Shown here: positions 45,187-54,259 of the stretch, in pieces | Position numbering within the stretch: position 1 is the first letter of the stretch | How the letters are laid out: each line of letters begins with the position of its first letter | Assembly: GCF_025149465.1 (NCBI RefSeq) | Contig: NZ_CP102275.1 | Coordinates: 992,001-1,056,000 of the forward strand | DNA from: Thomasclavelia spiroformis DSM 1552 | GTDB lineage: Bacteria; Bacillota_I; Bacilli_A; Erysipelotrichales; Coprobacillaceae | Direction: 5' to 3' | DNA length: 64,000 nucleotides | Notes under the pieces: generated by a model | The model's input: only the letters and a program-made list of their open reading frames with translations | The model's database searches: none | Told to the model about the DNA's origin: nothing | Translations under genes and position numbers: made by a program

Positions 45187-45348
45187 AAGAGAACACCTCT
45201 ATAGAGATTTTATAATATACATCGGGATATTACGCTACATTATACTACATAAAAAAGCAAATTTCTCGACGCAAAAAATCACCTGAATCTCTGATGATTA
45301 CTAGGGGTTGGAATTTATAGTATTTAATATTTGCTGCGAAACTCGGGT

Positions 45349-45526
45349 GAAAATGAAGTGGATTGGTTTCAAATGGCAAGATTTCATGCTGAATGGAGTA
45401 AAAAATTCTATGATTTAATTGTTCCTTATTTGTGCTAGAAATCACTAATTCATTAAGAAATTTTTTTACTAGTTAGAAGGACAAACTGGTAAATTTAATG
45501 ATATACTAAGAAAAATATTTAAAGAA
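45349..45526 (+). pseudogene. 3' fragment of a second gmrSD-like gene
   Basis: Bases 45349-45437 encode ENEVDWFQMARFHAEWSKKFYDLIVPYLC, nearly identical to the end of the GmrSD protein at 29221, and the following 90 bases match its downstream flank. The two copies form a direct repeat around 16 kb of defence genes. The rest of 45187-45747 has no gene. Confidence 0.85.
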
Positions 45527-45747
45527 ACAAAGATTGAAAAAAATTTGCAAAGTTTAATAAGTTGTAATATACTTTACACAAGATGAACACCTCTATTCTT
45601 GTAAATACATTGGGTTCACTTCAGGTTTATCCCTTTGTTAATTAAAGGGTGAAAAATAACTTAAAGATAAAATAAATTTAGAAGTAGTGTATTTATATTA
45701 AAATGAGTGATTTTTGACACTACCAAAATAAAACAGGGAGAGAAAAT

Positions 45748-46797
45748 ATGAAAATTAATGATTTTATACATGTATATAAGAGAACTATTTGTAGAGTTCG
45801 TACATATATGAATGATAATAAAAAATATATTTTATTAACTGAATTAGATGAAAATCAAGGTCCTTCTGTCACAAATTCCATTGAATACTTAATTCAGTCT
45901 CTTATTAATCAAGGACATGCTGAATTAACAGATACTTTTATAGAACATTATCCTAAGATTCAATTTTTTTCAGAAGAATTTGATGAAGTAAAATTAGATG
46001 AATTTAATTTTCCAACTTGGCATGGTCGAAGCAAAGAGAAAGTGATGCTATTAATTAATGAAAATCCAGATGATTTTGATACTGATACAAAAAAAGATCA
46101 AAAAAGCAAAATAGATATTTTAAAAAATAAATATGAAGATTTAAAATTTATGGATAATAAATTTATAGAAGATCCTTCTATAACAGCTCGTAGAGAGAAA
46201 ATAAGAAAAAATATGATAACTAAAGAGTATTTAAGAAATCTAATTAATTCTAAACCTAAAGAGTCGGAAATAGGAAGCATACTAAAGAAAGATTTATCAA
46301 TTTTTGCTGAAGTTTATGCTAGTCCAGAAGATGAATATATTTGTTTTTCGGAATTTCCTTTTTTTTCAAAGAGAATAGATTTTGTTGTATTTACAGGTAG
46401 ATCATCAATGAAGATATATTTAATTGAGATTAAAGGGGCTGATAAAAAAATATTGGTAAATAATTCTTATCAACCATTTACTAGTAAGTTTTTTGAAGGA
46501 GTTACACAATTACACAACGAATTTGATTATATACATAACAATAAAGAGATGGTAAGAAAAGAAATGCATAGGATTAGACAAGCAGCTATAAATGATGAAA
46601 TACCTTGTTTTAAGGGACCTAAATACGATTTGCAAGTTGATTCAAATAAAAGTGTTAAATTTTATGGTGTTTTGATTTGTGGATATACAAACGATGATTT
46701 AGCTGAAAGCAATAAGCGACATTCTCTGGAAGATAGATATAATGATAATTATATTATTGAAACTTGGGATAGCTTTATTAATAAATTAACTCGATAA
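45748..46797 (+). CDS. sduA: Shedu-type nuclease (SduA, DUF4263)
   Basis: A 349-residue protein. The N-terminal 180 residues are variable, mostly helical, and probably the regulatory domain. The C-terminal DUF4263 domain (about 185-345) shows the PD-(D/E)xK nuclease core: FFSKRIDFVVFTG (Asp), YLIEIKGADKKIL (ExK), then FEGVTQLHNEFDYI. Shedu proteins act alone as oligomeric nucleases against phage. CAGGGAGAG precedes the ATG. It stands alone between relics, as expected of this one-gene system. Confidence 0.85.
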   Translation: MKINDFIHVYKRTICRVRTYMNDNKKYILLTELDENQGPSVTNSIEYLIQSLINQGHAELTDTFIEHYPKIQFFSEEFDEVKLDEFNFPTWHGRSKEKVMLLINENPDDFDTDTKKDQKSKIDILKNKYEDLKFMDNKFIEDPSITARREKIRKNMITKEYLRNLINSKPKESEIGSILKKDLSIFAEVYASPEDEYICFSEFPFFSKRIDFVVFTGRSSMKIYLIEIKGADKKILVNNSYQPFTSKFFEGVTQLHNEFDYIHNNKEMVRKEMHRIRQAAINDEIPCFKGPKYDLQVDSNKSVKFYGVLICGYTNDDLAESNKRHSLEDRYNDNYIIETWDSFINKLTR

Positions 46798-47183
46798 GTT
46801 AAAGGTAATTTGATAAATATTAATTTCTAATAAGCATATAATTATATATTTGCAGTTTATTAAATTGTTTTAAAGTATTTATGATTAGTTTTGGTCGTTA
46901 TGATTTATAAGAGGGGTACTTCTAGAATAATTTAAAATTTAACCTTATATTAACTTTATAAGAAATTTATTAACTAAGAGAATTAGTATTTATATCTTGA
47001 GTCAAAAATTTTAGTAAATTTATTTGAGTTTGATGTGTTCACATAGTATATAAGAAAATGTCTTTAAATGACTTTTTTATTTAAGAGTAATCAAATAATT
47101 TAGGGGAACGCTAGATTCTTTAGAGTGATGCTCAATGATAGATATCCTAAAAAAGATGGCTCTATGTCAAGAATGGAGGATTA
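46798..47183. repeat. Island dispersed repeat, copy 3
   Basis: No gene. Bases 47087-47155 resemble copies 2 and 4 (AATCAAATAATTTAGGGG..., AATGATAGATATCCTAAAAAA), and 47157-47212 match 30735-30790 with one difference. Confidence 0.6.
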
Positions 47184-47221
47184 AGGAATAGCTAAAGCAT
47201 AGCGATAGCTGTTCCTTTTTT
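47184..47221 (+). terminator. Terminator used as target by the second intron copy
   Basis: AGGAATAGCTA (47184-47194) and TAGCTGTTCCTTTTTT (47205-47220) form a stem with a T-tract; the intron begins at 47223. At 30756-30790 the same stem sequence occurs without the T-tract or intron. Confidence 0.75.
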
Positions 47222-47222
47222 A

Positions 47223-48398
47223 GTGTGCCACGCATGACATAAGACTAGGTGGTGAAAGTCCACTGTGGGGGTTTCGTACTACCAACCACTAGCCGAAGAC
47301 AAGGTATCCATCGTAAGGTGTGAACGGGAGGAAGTTGGAGGCAAAGTCCTGACCCAAGGAATACGAACTATTTTAGGCAGAAGCTTATCGGATGAGATTG
47401 CTAAACAAATCGAAGTCCAATAGTACGACGGAATAAGCAGTGTAAAGATAGTGGGTACATAGGATGAAAGTGTTATGTCTTACCGTGGGAGGTCCTAGGA
47501 ACATGATGAAAATGTAATCATGGTGGAAACGTTTGTCCTAGGAAGTCAGCCGAGGTCATAGTAGTGATGATGATAACTGTAATGGTTATCTAGCGAAGGA
47601 CCGAACATAAGGAGGTGAACTGGAAATGAAAGATACTCAAGATAAAATAGGATACTGTCAACTATCATTAGGCTTACTCTATGAAGATAGTACGGAATAC
47701 GACAATAGTGGAGAAGTGTATCCTACATCAAAACAAGAGATATCACATACGAAGAACACCAATAGATTTGTAGTACATGAGAAGTTACTTGAAACAATTA
47801 TGGAGGATGCCAATATAGAAAAGGCAATCCAAAGGGTTATGAGTAATAAGGGAAGTGGTGGTGTAGATAAAATGCAAGTCGCAGAAGTTCGTACGCATTT
47901 CGCACAACACTGGTCTTATCTAAAGAAACTTATCATGGAGGGACATTATAGTCCACAAGCCGTTAAAAGAGTAGAAATACCAAAAGATAACGGAAAGAAA
48001 AGAGAGTTAGGAATTCCAACAGTGACGGATAGGGTCATACAACAGGCGATAGTACAGGTACTGACACCAATATTTGAACCCCAATTCAGTGACAATAGTT
48101 ATGGGTTCCGACCAAGAAGAAATGCCCATCAAGCAGTAAGAAAAGTAGTCGAATACGCCAATGAAGGATATCGATATACAGTAGACCTAGATTTAGAGAA
48201 GTACTTTGATACAGTCAACCATTCAAGACTTATACAGATATTGTCACAAACTATTAAAGACGGAAGAGTTATATCACTCATACATAAATATCTCAATGCA
48301 GGAGTCATAGTAAAACATAAGTTTGAAGAAACTACAAAAGGAGTACCCCAAGGTGGGCCACTCAGCCCATTATTATCAAATATATATCTTAATGAATT
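47223..48398 (+). mobile_element. Group II intron, 3'-truncated copy
   Basis: Nearly identical to the intron at 16046 from the GTGTG start through the RT domain (a G-to-A change turns residue 23 from Gly to Glu). It stops at the IS3 border at 48399, so the maturase domain and ribozyme domains V and VI are gone and it cannot splice or move by itself. Confidence 0.9.
47626..48398 (+). pseudogene. Truncated intron reverse transcriptase
   Basis: Residues 1-257 match the full protein at 16449; reading then runs into the IS3 left end and stops at 48432 after about ten foreign residues (ASIYLGPVK). The catalytic YADD motif is lost, so the protein is inactive. Confidence 0.92.
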
Positions 48399-48530
48399 TG
48401 ATGCTAGTATATATTTAGGTCCAGTTAAATAGAGAAATGTCAATAAAATGAAAACAGTATTGATTAATACTGATAACAGATGTAATCTATATTAATCAAT
48501 AATCAAATTATAAATAAGGGGTAGAGTTAT

Positions 48531-48833
48531 ATGGCTAAAAAGAAACAAATCGATAAACAATTTAAAATTGATGCTGTTAATTATAGGAAGCATCATCCTG
48601 AACTTACCATGGCTGAAGTAGCTAATAATCTTGGAATCTCATTAAGTTCTATTCATCGCTGGATTAAAGAATATTCATCAAACAGCGATGATGAAAGCAA
48701 GGTATTTAGAGGTTCTGGTAATTATTCCAGTGATGATGCTAAAGAACTGGCAAGATTAAAAAAAGAAAACAGGGATTTAAGAGACGCTGTTGAAATATTA
48801 AAAAAAGCTATGAACATTCTCAACAGCCAGTAA
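48531..48833 (+). CDS. IS3-family transposase OrfA, copy B
   Basis: Identical over its 100 residues to OrfA of copy A, with an HTH near residues 24-47 and a coiled-coil tail. It ends after the slippery A-run that allows -1 frameshifting into OrfB. Confidence 0.93.
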   Translation: MAKKKQIDKQFKIDAVNYRKHHPELTMAEVANNLGISLSSIHRWIKEYSSNSDDESKVFRGSGNYSSDDAKELARLKKENRDLRDAVEILKKAMNILNSQ

Positions 48834-48850
48834 GTATTCTTTATAGAGCA

Positions 48851-49720
48851 TTGGACGAATATATTGATAAAGATGCCGATTCTAATAAGGTTTCGATTAG
48901 AGCAGTAACCAAAATATTAAATATTTCCAGAAGCGGTTTTAAATCATGGAAGCATCGTAAAAAATCCCATCGGCAACTGCACAAAGAACGAATCAAAGAA
49001 ATGATTCTAACTATTTATCATGAAAACAAAGAAATTTATGGAGCACCAAAAATCACCTATATCCTGCGGCAAAAAGGAATAAAGATAAGCATGAAAACAG
49101 TCAGTAATTATATGCGTGAGATGGGAATAAAAGCCTGCTATATAAAACACTGGACAAAAACAACGATTTCTAAAAATTTCACTGCAGATTTAAAAAATCT
49201 GCTTAAAAGAGAATTCAATCCAGACAGGCCAAATGCTTTCTGGTGTACAGACATAACCTATATCTGGACCTATGATGAGGGTTTTGTTTATTTAACAAGT
49301 GTAATGGATTTATATTCAAGAAAAATCATATCCTGGGTATTAACTAAAGATATGAAAGCCGAATCGATAATAGAAGCAATAAATATTGCAAAAGTACGAA
49401 GAAATATTGAAAAACCGCTTGTGATCCATAGCGATCGTGGAGTGCAGTTTACAAGTGAAGAATATCAAAAAATAACGATAAAAATGAAAAGAAGCTATTC
49501 ACAAAAGGGAACACCATGGGATAATGCATGTATAGAATCGTTTCATTCACTGATAAAAAGAGAATGGCTAAATCGCTTCAAAATAATGGATTATGGTCAA
49601 ACATATCAATTAATATTTGAATATATTGAAACATTTTATAACACAGTAAGAATTCATAATCATTGCGGTTATATGAGTCCAAATAATTATGAATCAGAAT
49701 TTTTCAAATGTCGAAGTTAA
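48851..49720 (+). CDS. IS3-family transposase OrfB, copy B
   Basis: Identical to OrfB of copy A, with all three catalytic acidic residues present, so the element could still be active. The only in-frame start near the front is TTG without a ribosome-binding site, which supports synthesis as an OrfAB frameshift fusion. Confidence 0.93.
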   Translation: MDEYIDKDADSNKVSIRAVTKILNISRSGFKSWKHRKKSHRQLHKERIKEMILTIYHENKEIYGAPKITYILRQKGIKISMKTVSNYMREMGIKACYIKHWTKTTISKNFTADLKNLLKREFNPDRPNAFWCTDITYIWTYDEGFVYLTSVMDLYSRKIISWVLTKDMKAESIIEAINIAKVRRNIEKPLVIHSDRGVQFTSEEYQKITIKMKRSYSQKGTPWDNACIESFHSLIKREWLNRFKIMDYGQTYQLIFEYIETFYNTVRIHNHCGYMSPNNYESEFFKCRS

Positions 49721-49767
49721 ATAGAAAAATTTCTATTTAACTGGTACTTTTTCTTGACATAGTACCA

Positions 49768-50600
49768 CCATTTATGGAGAAGTATTATCAGGCATATGGA
49801 GAATACCCAGGAAAAACACCAGCAGATGCCGGATATGGAAGTTATGATAATTACATGTTCTGTGAAAAACATGAGATAGATTTATATATGAAATATTCGG
49901 GATATTATAAAGAGCAGGAAAAAAAGACAGAAAAGAATCAGTTCAAGGTATCTCAGATGAGGCAGGAAGATGGAAGTTATATATGCCCGCAGGGATATAA
50001 ATTTGAATTAGTGAAAGAAACGGTCAATACCAAAGGGCGATATAAGAAAGTAAATCAGATACTGGAAAATAAACATTGCGAAGGATGCCCTTTAAAATCA
50101 AAGTGTACAAAAAGCAAAGGGAACCGAAAAATAACCAATAATGAAAAATTAAATCAGATGAAGAAGGAAGTAAGAAATAATCTGGCTAGTGAAGCAGGAA
50201 AAGAATACATAAAATGGAGACAGATATATTCAGAAGGAGTATTTGGGATATTGAAGGAAGATCATCATTACTCAAAATTAAGAAGAAGAGGAGAATCTGG
50301 AGTCAAATTAGAGATAATGCTGGTCGCGATAGGATTTAATATTAGAAAATATCATAAAATGATGATGGAGAAGCGAAAAAAAGAAGCTCTAATAAATTAA
50401 AAAGATCCAAAAAGTCCTTGAAAAAAAAACTGATTTTGAAACAGATACCCTTATTGCGCCCAAAAAGGCTTTTTTTTATGCAAAAATTAATTAAAAATAG
50501 CAAAAAAATTAAATTTTCCAAAATATAATCTTCAAAACAAAAAAAAAGAAGCTGTAACGCTTCATTAAGATTTAAAAAAACCTCTTTTCGTTACAGCCCC
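49768..50600 (+). pseudogene. 3' half of an IS1182-family element with its right end
   Basis: The frame 49774-50400 encodes the C-terminal part of an IS1182-type transposase: PADAGYGSYDNYMFCEKHEIDLYMKY (the second catalytic Asp region), a Cys cluster (CEGCPLKSKC) and EGVFGILKEDHHYSKLRRRG with the catalytic Glu. The N-terminal half is missing at the IS3 border. GGGGCTGTAACGAAAAGAGG at 50581-50600 (minus strand) resembles an IS1182-type terminal repeat, and GCTGTAACG at 50551 is its inverted partner. Confidence 0.82.
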
Positions 50601-50689
50601 TTAAAATATTTACAGAAGAAAAGTAAAATTAAAGTTAATTATGAATTATAATATTAAAGTTATAAAGAGTCTATGACTGAAATTATTTT

Positions 50690-51000
50690 TTTGGTAATTA
50701 AATAATTTAGAAGTGATTATTGATTCTTTAGGGAAACTTTATAGCGGAATGTTCACTAATAGATATTTTAAAAATAGCTTAAAAGGAACACAAATATGAA
50801 TAATAAATGTGCTCCTTTTTATCTAGTTAATCATATTTTTATCTATATCTATAAACTTTTCTTTTTGGGTAAAATATTGCCTTGTAATTTTAGGACATAT
50901 CAGTCGATTGCAGGCATATTCAAAATAACCTAATCCTCTTGAAATTCTTTTAAAAGCTTTTGGTAACTGCTTAAAATTCTCAATTGATTCGTTAGAAACA
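50690..51000. repeat. Island dispersed repeat, copy 4, with a second ISL3 relic
   Basis: Bases 50695-50780 resemble copies 2 and 3. Then AAGGAACACAAAT...ATGTGCTCCTTTTT forms a terminator-like hairpin, and 50830-51000 matches, on the minus strand, the C-terminal part of the ISL3 relic at 38101-38320. The remainder up to 51330 has no gene. Confidence 0.65.
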
Positions 51001-51333
51001 TGATAATGAAATGTTGAGTCTAAATTTGTAATCTATGATAAAATGGTTGAGAATACATTTACTTGTTTAAAATATTTATATAAATTGTAAAATTAATTGT
51101 GACAGACTCATACTTACCGTTCTTAAGTTTTAATCATAATATTGATTGCTAGAAATGTGAATGATATACTATAAATGATGTTTTATACCTTATGTATAAG
51201 TATTAAAACGAATGAATAATTGGATTTTATAAAAGTGTGAACATCAAATAGGATTACAACAACCGTGGAAGATTTTTATTAATAGAATAATTTTTAAAAC
51301 TTAGATGTGATTAGTAATTGGAGTTGTAATGAT

Positions 51334-51429
51334 ATGCTCGCAAAGATTGATAAAGATGAAGCTGTTAATCTTGGCACATTTGTAAAAATAGCATTATACT
51401 TCGATTATGGAATTGATGAGAAGTTTTGA
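51334..51429 (+). pseudogene. C-terminal relic of an XRE-type regulator
   Basis: The 31-residue frame MLAKIDKDEAVNLGTFVKIA, continuing to YFDYGIDEKF, matches the last helices of small Cro/CI-type regulators. It ends just before hsdM and may be the rest of the control gene of the type I system. Confidence 0.45.
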
Positions 51430-51461
51430 ATTTGAAAGAGAAAGTGAAGGAGATAAATAAA

Positions 51462-53066
51462 ATGGCAGAAGCAGAAAACAGTAAAGACCTTATAAGTGTA
51501 TTATGGAGTGGAGCGGACATTCTTCGATCAAAAATGGATGCAAATGAATATAAAGACTATTTATTAGGAATTGTCTTTTATAAATATTTATCAGATTCTT
51601 TTTTGATTAAAGTATATGATCTAATCAATGATGAAAAACCTTCATCATTAAAAGAAGCATTGGAAGAATACCGAGAAGCATTAAAAGATGAAAGTGCTGA
51701 TGAGTTGATGGAAGAAATCAAATCTGCTTGTCACTATGTTATTGAACCTGATTTGACATATACTTATTTTGCTGATGCAGCTAGAAATAATTCATTTAAC
51801 AGAGAGTATTTACAAAAAGCGTTTAATAATATTGAACAAAGTAACCCACTATTCGCTGATTTATTTACTGATATTGATTTATATTCTAATCGTTTAGGAA
51901 CTGGTGACCAAAAACAAAGTGATACTATTTCAAATTTAATCAAGGAAATCGATAAAGCAGATTTATTAAATACTGATGCTGATATTTTAGGAAATGCCTA
52001 TGAATATTTAATCGGGCAATTTGCATCAGAAACCGGAAAGAAAGCAGGGGAATTTTATACCCCTCAAGCAGTTTCTAAAATTTTAACAAAAATTGCAATT
52101 GCTGGACAGGAGAATAAAAAAGGGTTATCTGTATATGATCCTTGTATGGGGTCTGGCTCATTACTTTTGAATGCAAAGAAGTATTCTAAGGATCCAAGAA
52201 ATATAAAATACTATGGTCAGGAACTTATGACCTCAACATATAATTTAGCAAGAATGAACATGTTTTTGCACGGTGTTGTTCCAGAAAACCAGAAATTAAG
52301 AAATGGTGATACATTAGATGCGGACTGGCCAACTGATGAAGAAACAAATTTTGATATGGTTCTTATGAATCCACCATATTCAGCTAAGTGGAGTGCAGCT
52401 GCTGGATTTTTACAAGATGAACGTTTCAGTGATTTTGGTGTATTAGCACCTAAATCAAAAGCAGATTATGCATTCTTGTTACATGGACTTTACCATTTGA
52501 AAAATAGTGGAACTATGGCAATCGTATTACCACACGGTGTTCTTTTTAGAGGTGTTGCTGAAGGTAAAATAAGAGAAAAATTACTTCGGTCAGGAAATAT
52601 TTATGCTGTTATTGGATTACCAGCAAACTTATTCTACAATACATCTATTCCAACTTGTATTGTTGTTTTGAAAAAGCATAGAGATGGACGAGATGTACTA
52701 TTTATTGATGCGTCTAAGAAATTTAACAAAGGAAAAAAACAAAATGAAATGACAGATGAACATATTGAATCTGTAATAGATTTATATATGAAAAGAGAAA
52801 CTGTTGATAAAGAATCTTATCTTGCCAGTTTTGAAGATATTGAAAAGAATGCTTTCAACTTAAATATTCCTCGATATGTAGATAACTTTGAAAAAGAAGA
52901 ACCTGTTGATATTAATGCACTTTTAACAGAAATGAAACAAACAGATGATGAAATTCAAAAAGTACAAAATGATTTTGTATCATTATTACATGAATTAACC
53001 AGCACTGATGAAAGCATAATGGCATCTTTAAATGAGTACATTAAGATGGTTGAGGAGGGATTATAG
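51462..53066 (+). CDS. hsdM: Type I restriction-modification DNA methyltransferase subunit
   Basis: A 534-residue N6-adenine methyltransferase. An HsdM N-terminal helical domain (about 1-140) is followed by the catalytic domain: GEFYTPQAVSKILTKI near 205, the SAM-binding VYDPCMGSGSLLLNA near 225 and the catalytic MNPPYSAKW near 295. ATG 51462 follows GAAGGAG; the frame reaches back to a TTG at 51426. It overlaps hsdS by one base. With HsdS it methylates adenines at a bipartite site. Confidence 0.95.
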   Translation: MAEAENSKDLISVLWSGADILRSKMDANEYKDYLLGIVFYKYLSDSFLIKVYDLINDEKPSSLKEALEEYREALKDESADELMEEIKSACHYVIEPDLTYTYFADAARNNSFNREYLQKAFNNIEQSNPLFADLFTDIDLYSNRLGTGDQKQSDTISNLIKEIDKADLLNTDADILGNAYEYLIGQFASETGKKAGEFYTPQAVSKILTKIAIAGQENKKGLSVYDPCMGSGSLLLNAKKYSKDPRNIKYYGQELMTSTYNLARMNMFLHGVVPENQKLRNGDTLDADWPTDEETNFDMVLMNPPYSAKWSAAAGFLQDERFSDFGVLAPKSKADYAFLLHGLYHLKNSGTMAIVLPHGVLFRGVAEGKIREKLLRSGNIYAVIGLPANLFYNTSIPTCIVVLKKHRDGRDVLFIDASKKFNKGKKQNEMTDEHIESVIDLYMKRETVDKESYLASFEDIEKNAFNLNIPRYVDNFEKEEPVDINALLTEMKQTDDEIQKVQNDFVSLLHELTSTDESIMASLNEYIKMVEEGL

Positions 53067-54259
53067 TGAAAAAGCCTAAAATCAGATTTAAAGGTTTTAA
53101 TGATGATTGGGAACAGCGTAAGCTGGGAGAAATATTCAAATATGAGCAACCACAAGCATATATTGTTGAAAGTACTGATTATGATGAGAAAAATAATATA
53201 CCGGTTTTAACTGCAGGACAAAGTTTTATTTTGGGTTATACAAATGAACAATTTGGTATAAAAGAAGCAAGTGGGAGAAATCCTGTAATCATTTTTGACG
53301 ACTTTACAACTTCTTCGCATTATGTGGATTTTCCTTTTAAAGTTAAGAGTTCTGCGATAAAATTACTTAGTTTAAATAATCCTAACGACAATATGCACTG
53401 TGCTTATAATGTATTGCAGTGTATCGGTTATTTGCCTGTTAGTCATGAACGACATTGGATCTCCATTTTTTCAAAATTTGATGTTTTGTTACCTAAAAGT
53501 ATTGATGAACAGGAACAAATAGGACAATATTTAGCTAATCTTGACAATCTCATCACTCTTCACCAGCGTAAGTGCGATGAAATCAAAAAATTAAAAAAAT
53601 ATATGCTTCAAAATATGTTTCCACAAAATGGTGAAAAGGCTCCTAAAATTAGATTTGATGGGTTTACTGATGATTGGGAACAGCGTAAGCTATCTGAGAT
53701 TGCTACAATGCATGCAAGAATTGGATGGCAAAATTTACGAACATCAGAGTTTTTGGAAAACGGCGATTACATGCTTATCACGGGAACAGACTTTGTTGAT
53801 GGATCGATTAACTATTCTACTTGTTACTTTGTTAACAAAGAACGATACGAACAGGATAAAAATATACAGATAAAAAATGGAAGTATTTTGATAACAAAAG
53901 ACGGAACTCTTGGAAAAGTTGCGTTAGTTCAAGGATTATCAATGCCTGCGACACTTAATGCAGGGATATTCAATATTGAAATCAAAAATGAATTGGAGAT
54001 AGATAATAAATATCTCTTTCAATATCTAAAAGCACCGTTTTTACTAGACTATGTAAAAAAAAGAGCAACTGGTGGAACTATTAAACATTTAAATCAAAAT
54101 ATACTTGTAAACTTTCCTGTATTAACGCCTCAAAAATTGGAGCAAACTAAAATCGGACAATATTTTTCAAATCTTGACAATCTCATCACTCTTCACCAAC
54201 GTAAGTGTGATGAATTAAAAAATATGAAGAAATTCATGCTTCAAAATATGTTTGTATAG
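53066..54259 (+). CDS. hsdS: Type I specificity subunit, expressed copy
   Basis: A 397-residue protein with two target-recognition domains (about 10-155 and 210-370), each introduced by DDWEQRKL and closed by the coiled-coil segment LDNLITLHQRKCDE...KKYMLQNMF. It sets the DNA sequence read by the complex. The GTG start overlaps the hsdM stop, with GGAGGG upstream. The conserved segments are repeated three more times downstream in the same orientation, giving material for reassortment. Confidence 0.93.
   Translation: MKKPKIRFKGFNDDWEQRKLGEIFKYEQPQAYIVESTDYDEKNNIPVLTAGQSFILGYTNEQFGIKEASGRNPVIIFDDFTTSSHYVDFPFKVKSSAIKLLSLNNPNDNMHCAYNVLQCIGYLPVSHERHWISIFSKFDVLLPKSIDEQEQIGQYLANLDNLITLHQRKCDEIKKLKKYMLQNMFPQNGEKAPKIRFDGFTDDWEQRKLSEIATMHARIGWQNLRTSEFLENGDYMLITGTDFVDGSINYSTCYFVNKERYEQDKNIQIKNGSILITKDGTLGKVALVQGLSMPATLNAGIFNIEIKNELEIDNKYLFQYLKAPFLLDYVKKRATGGTIKHLNQNILVNFPVLTPQKLEQTKIGQYFSNLDNLITLHQRKCDELKNMKKFMLQNMFV

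Larger units (their letters stand above)
48399..49767 (+). mobile_element. IS3-family (IS150-like) insertion sequence, copy B
   Basis: 1369 bases, same ends and genes as copy A at 31797 but in the opposite orientation. Its left flank is the intron and its right flank an IS1182-type transposase, with no target duplication (ATT against CCA), so it marks a deletion or recombination joint rather than a simple insertion. Confidence 0.9.

Noticed and set aside
30585-50780. CRISPR array
   Set aside because: The repeats in the island are long, few and widely scattered, with no regular short repeat-spacer pattern and no cas genes.
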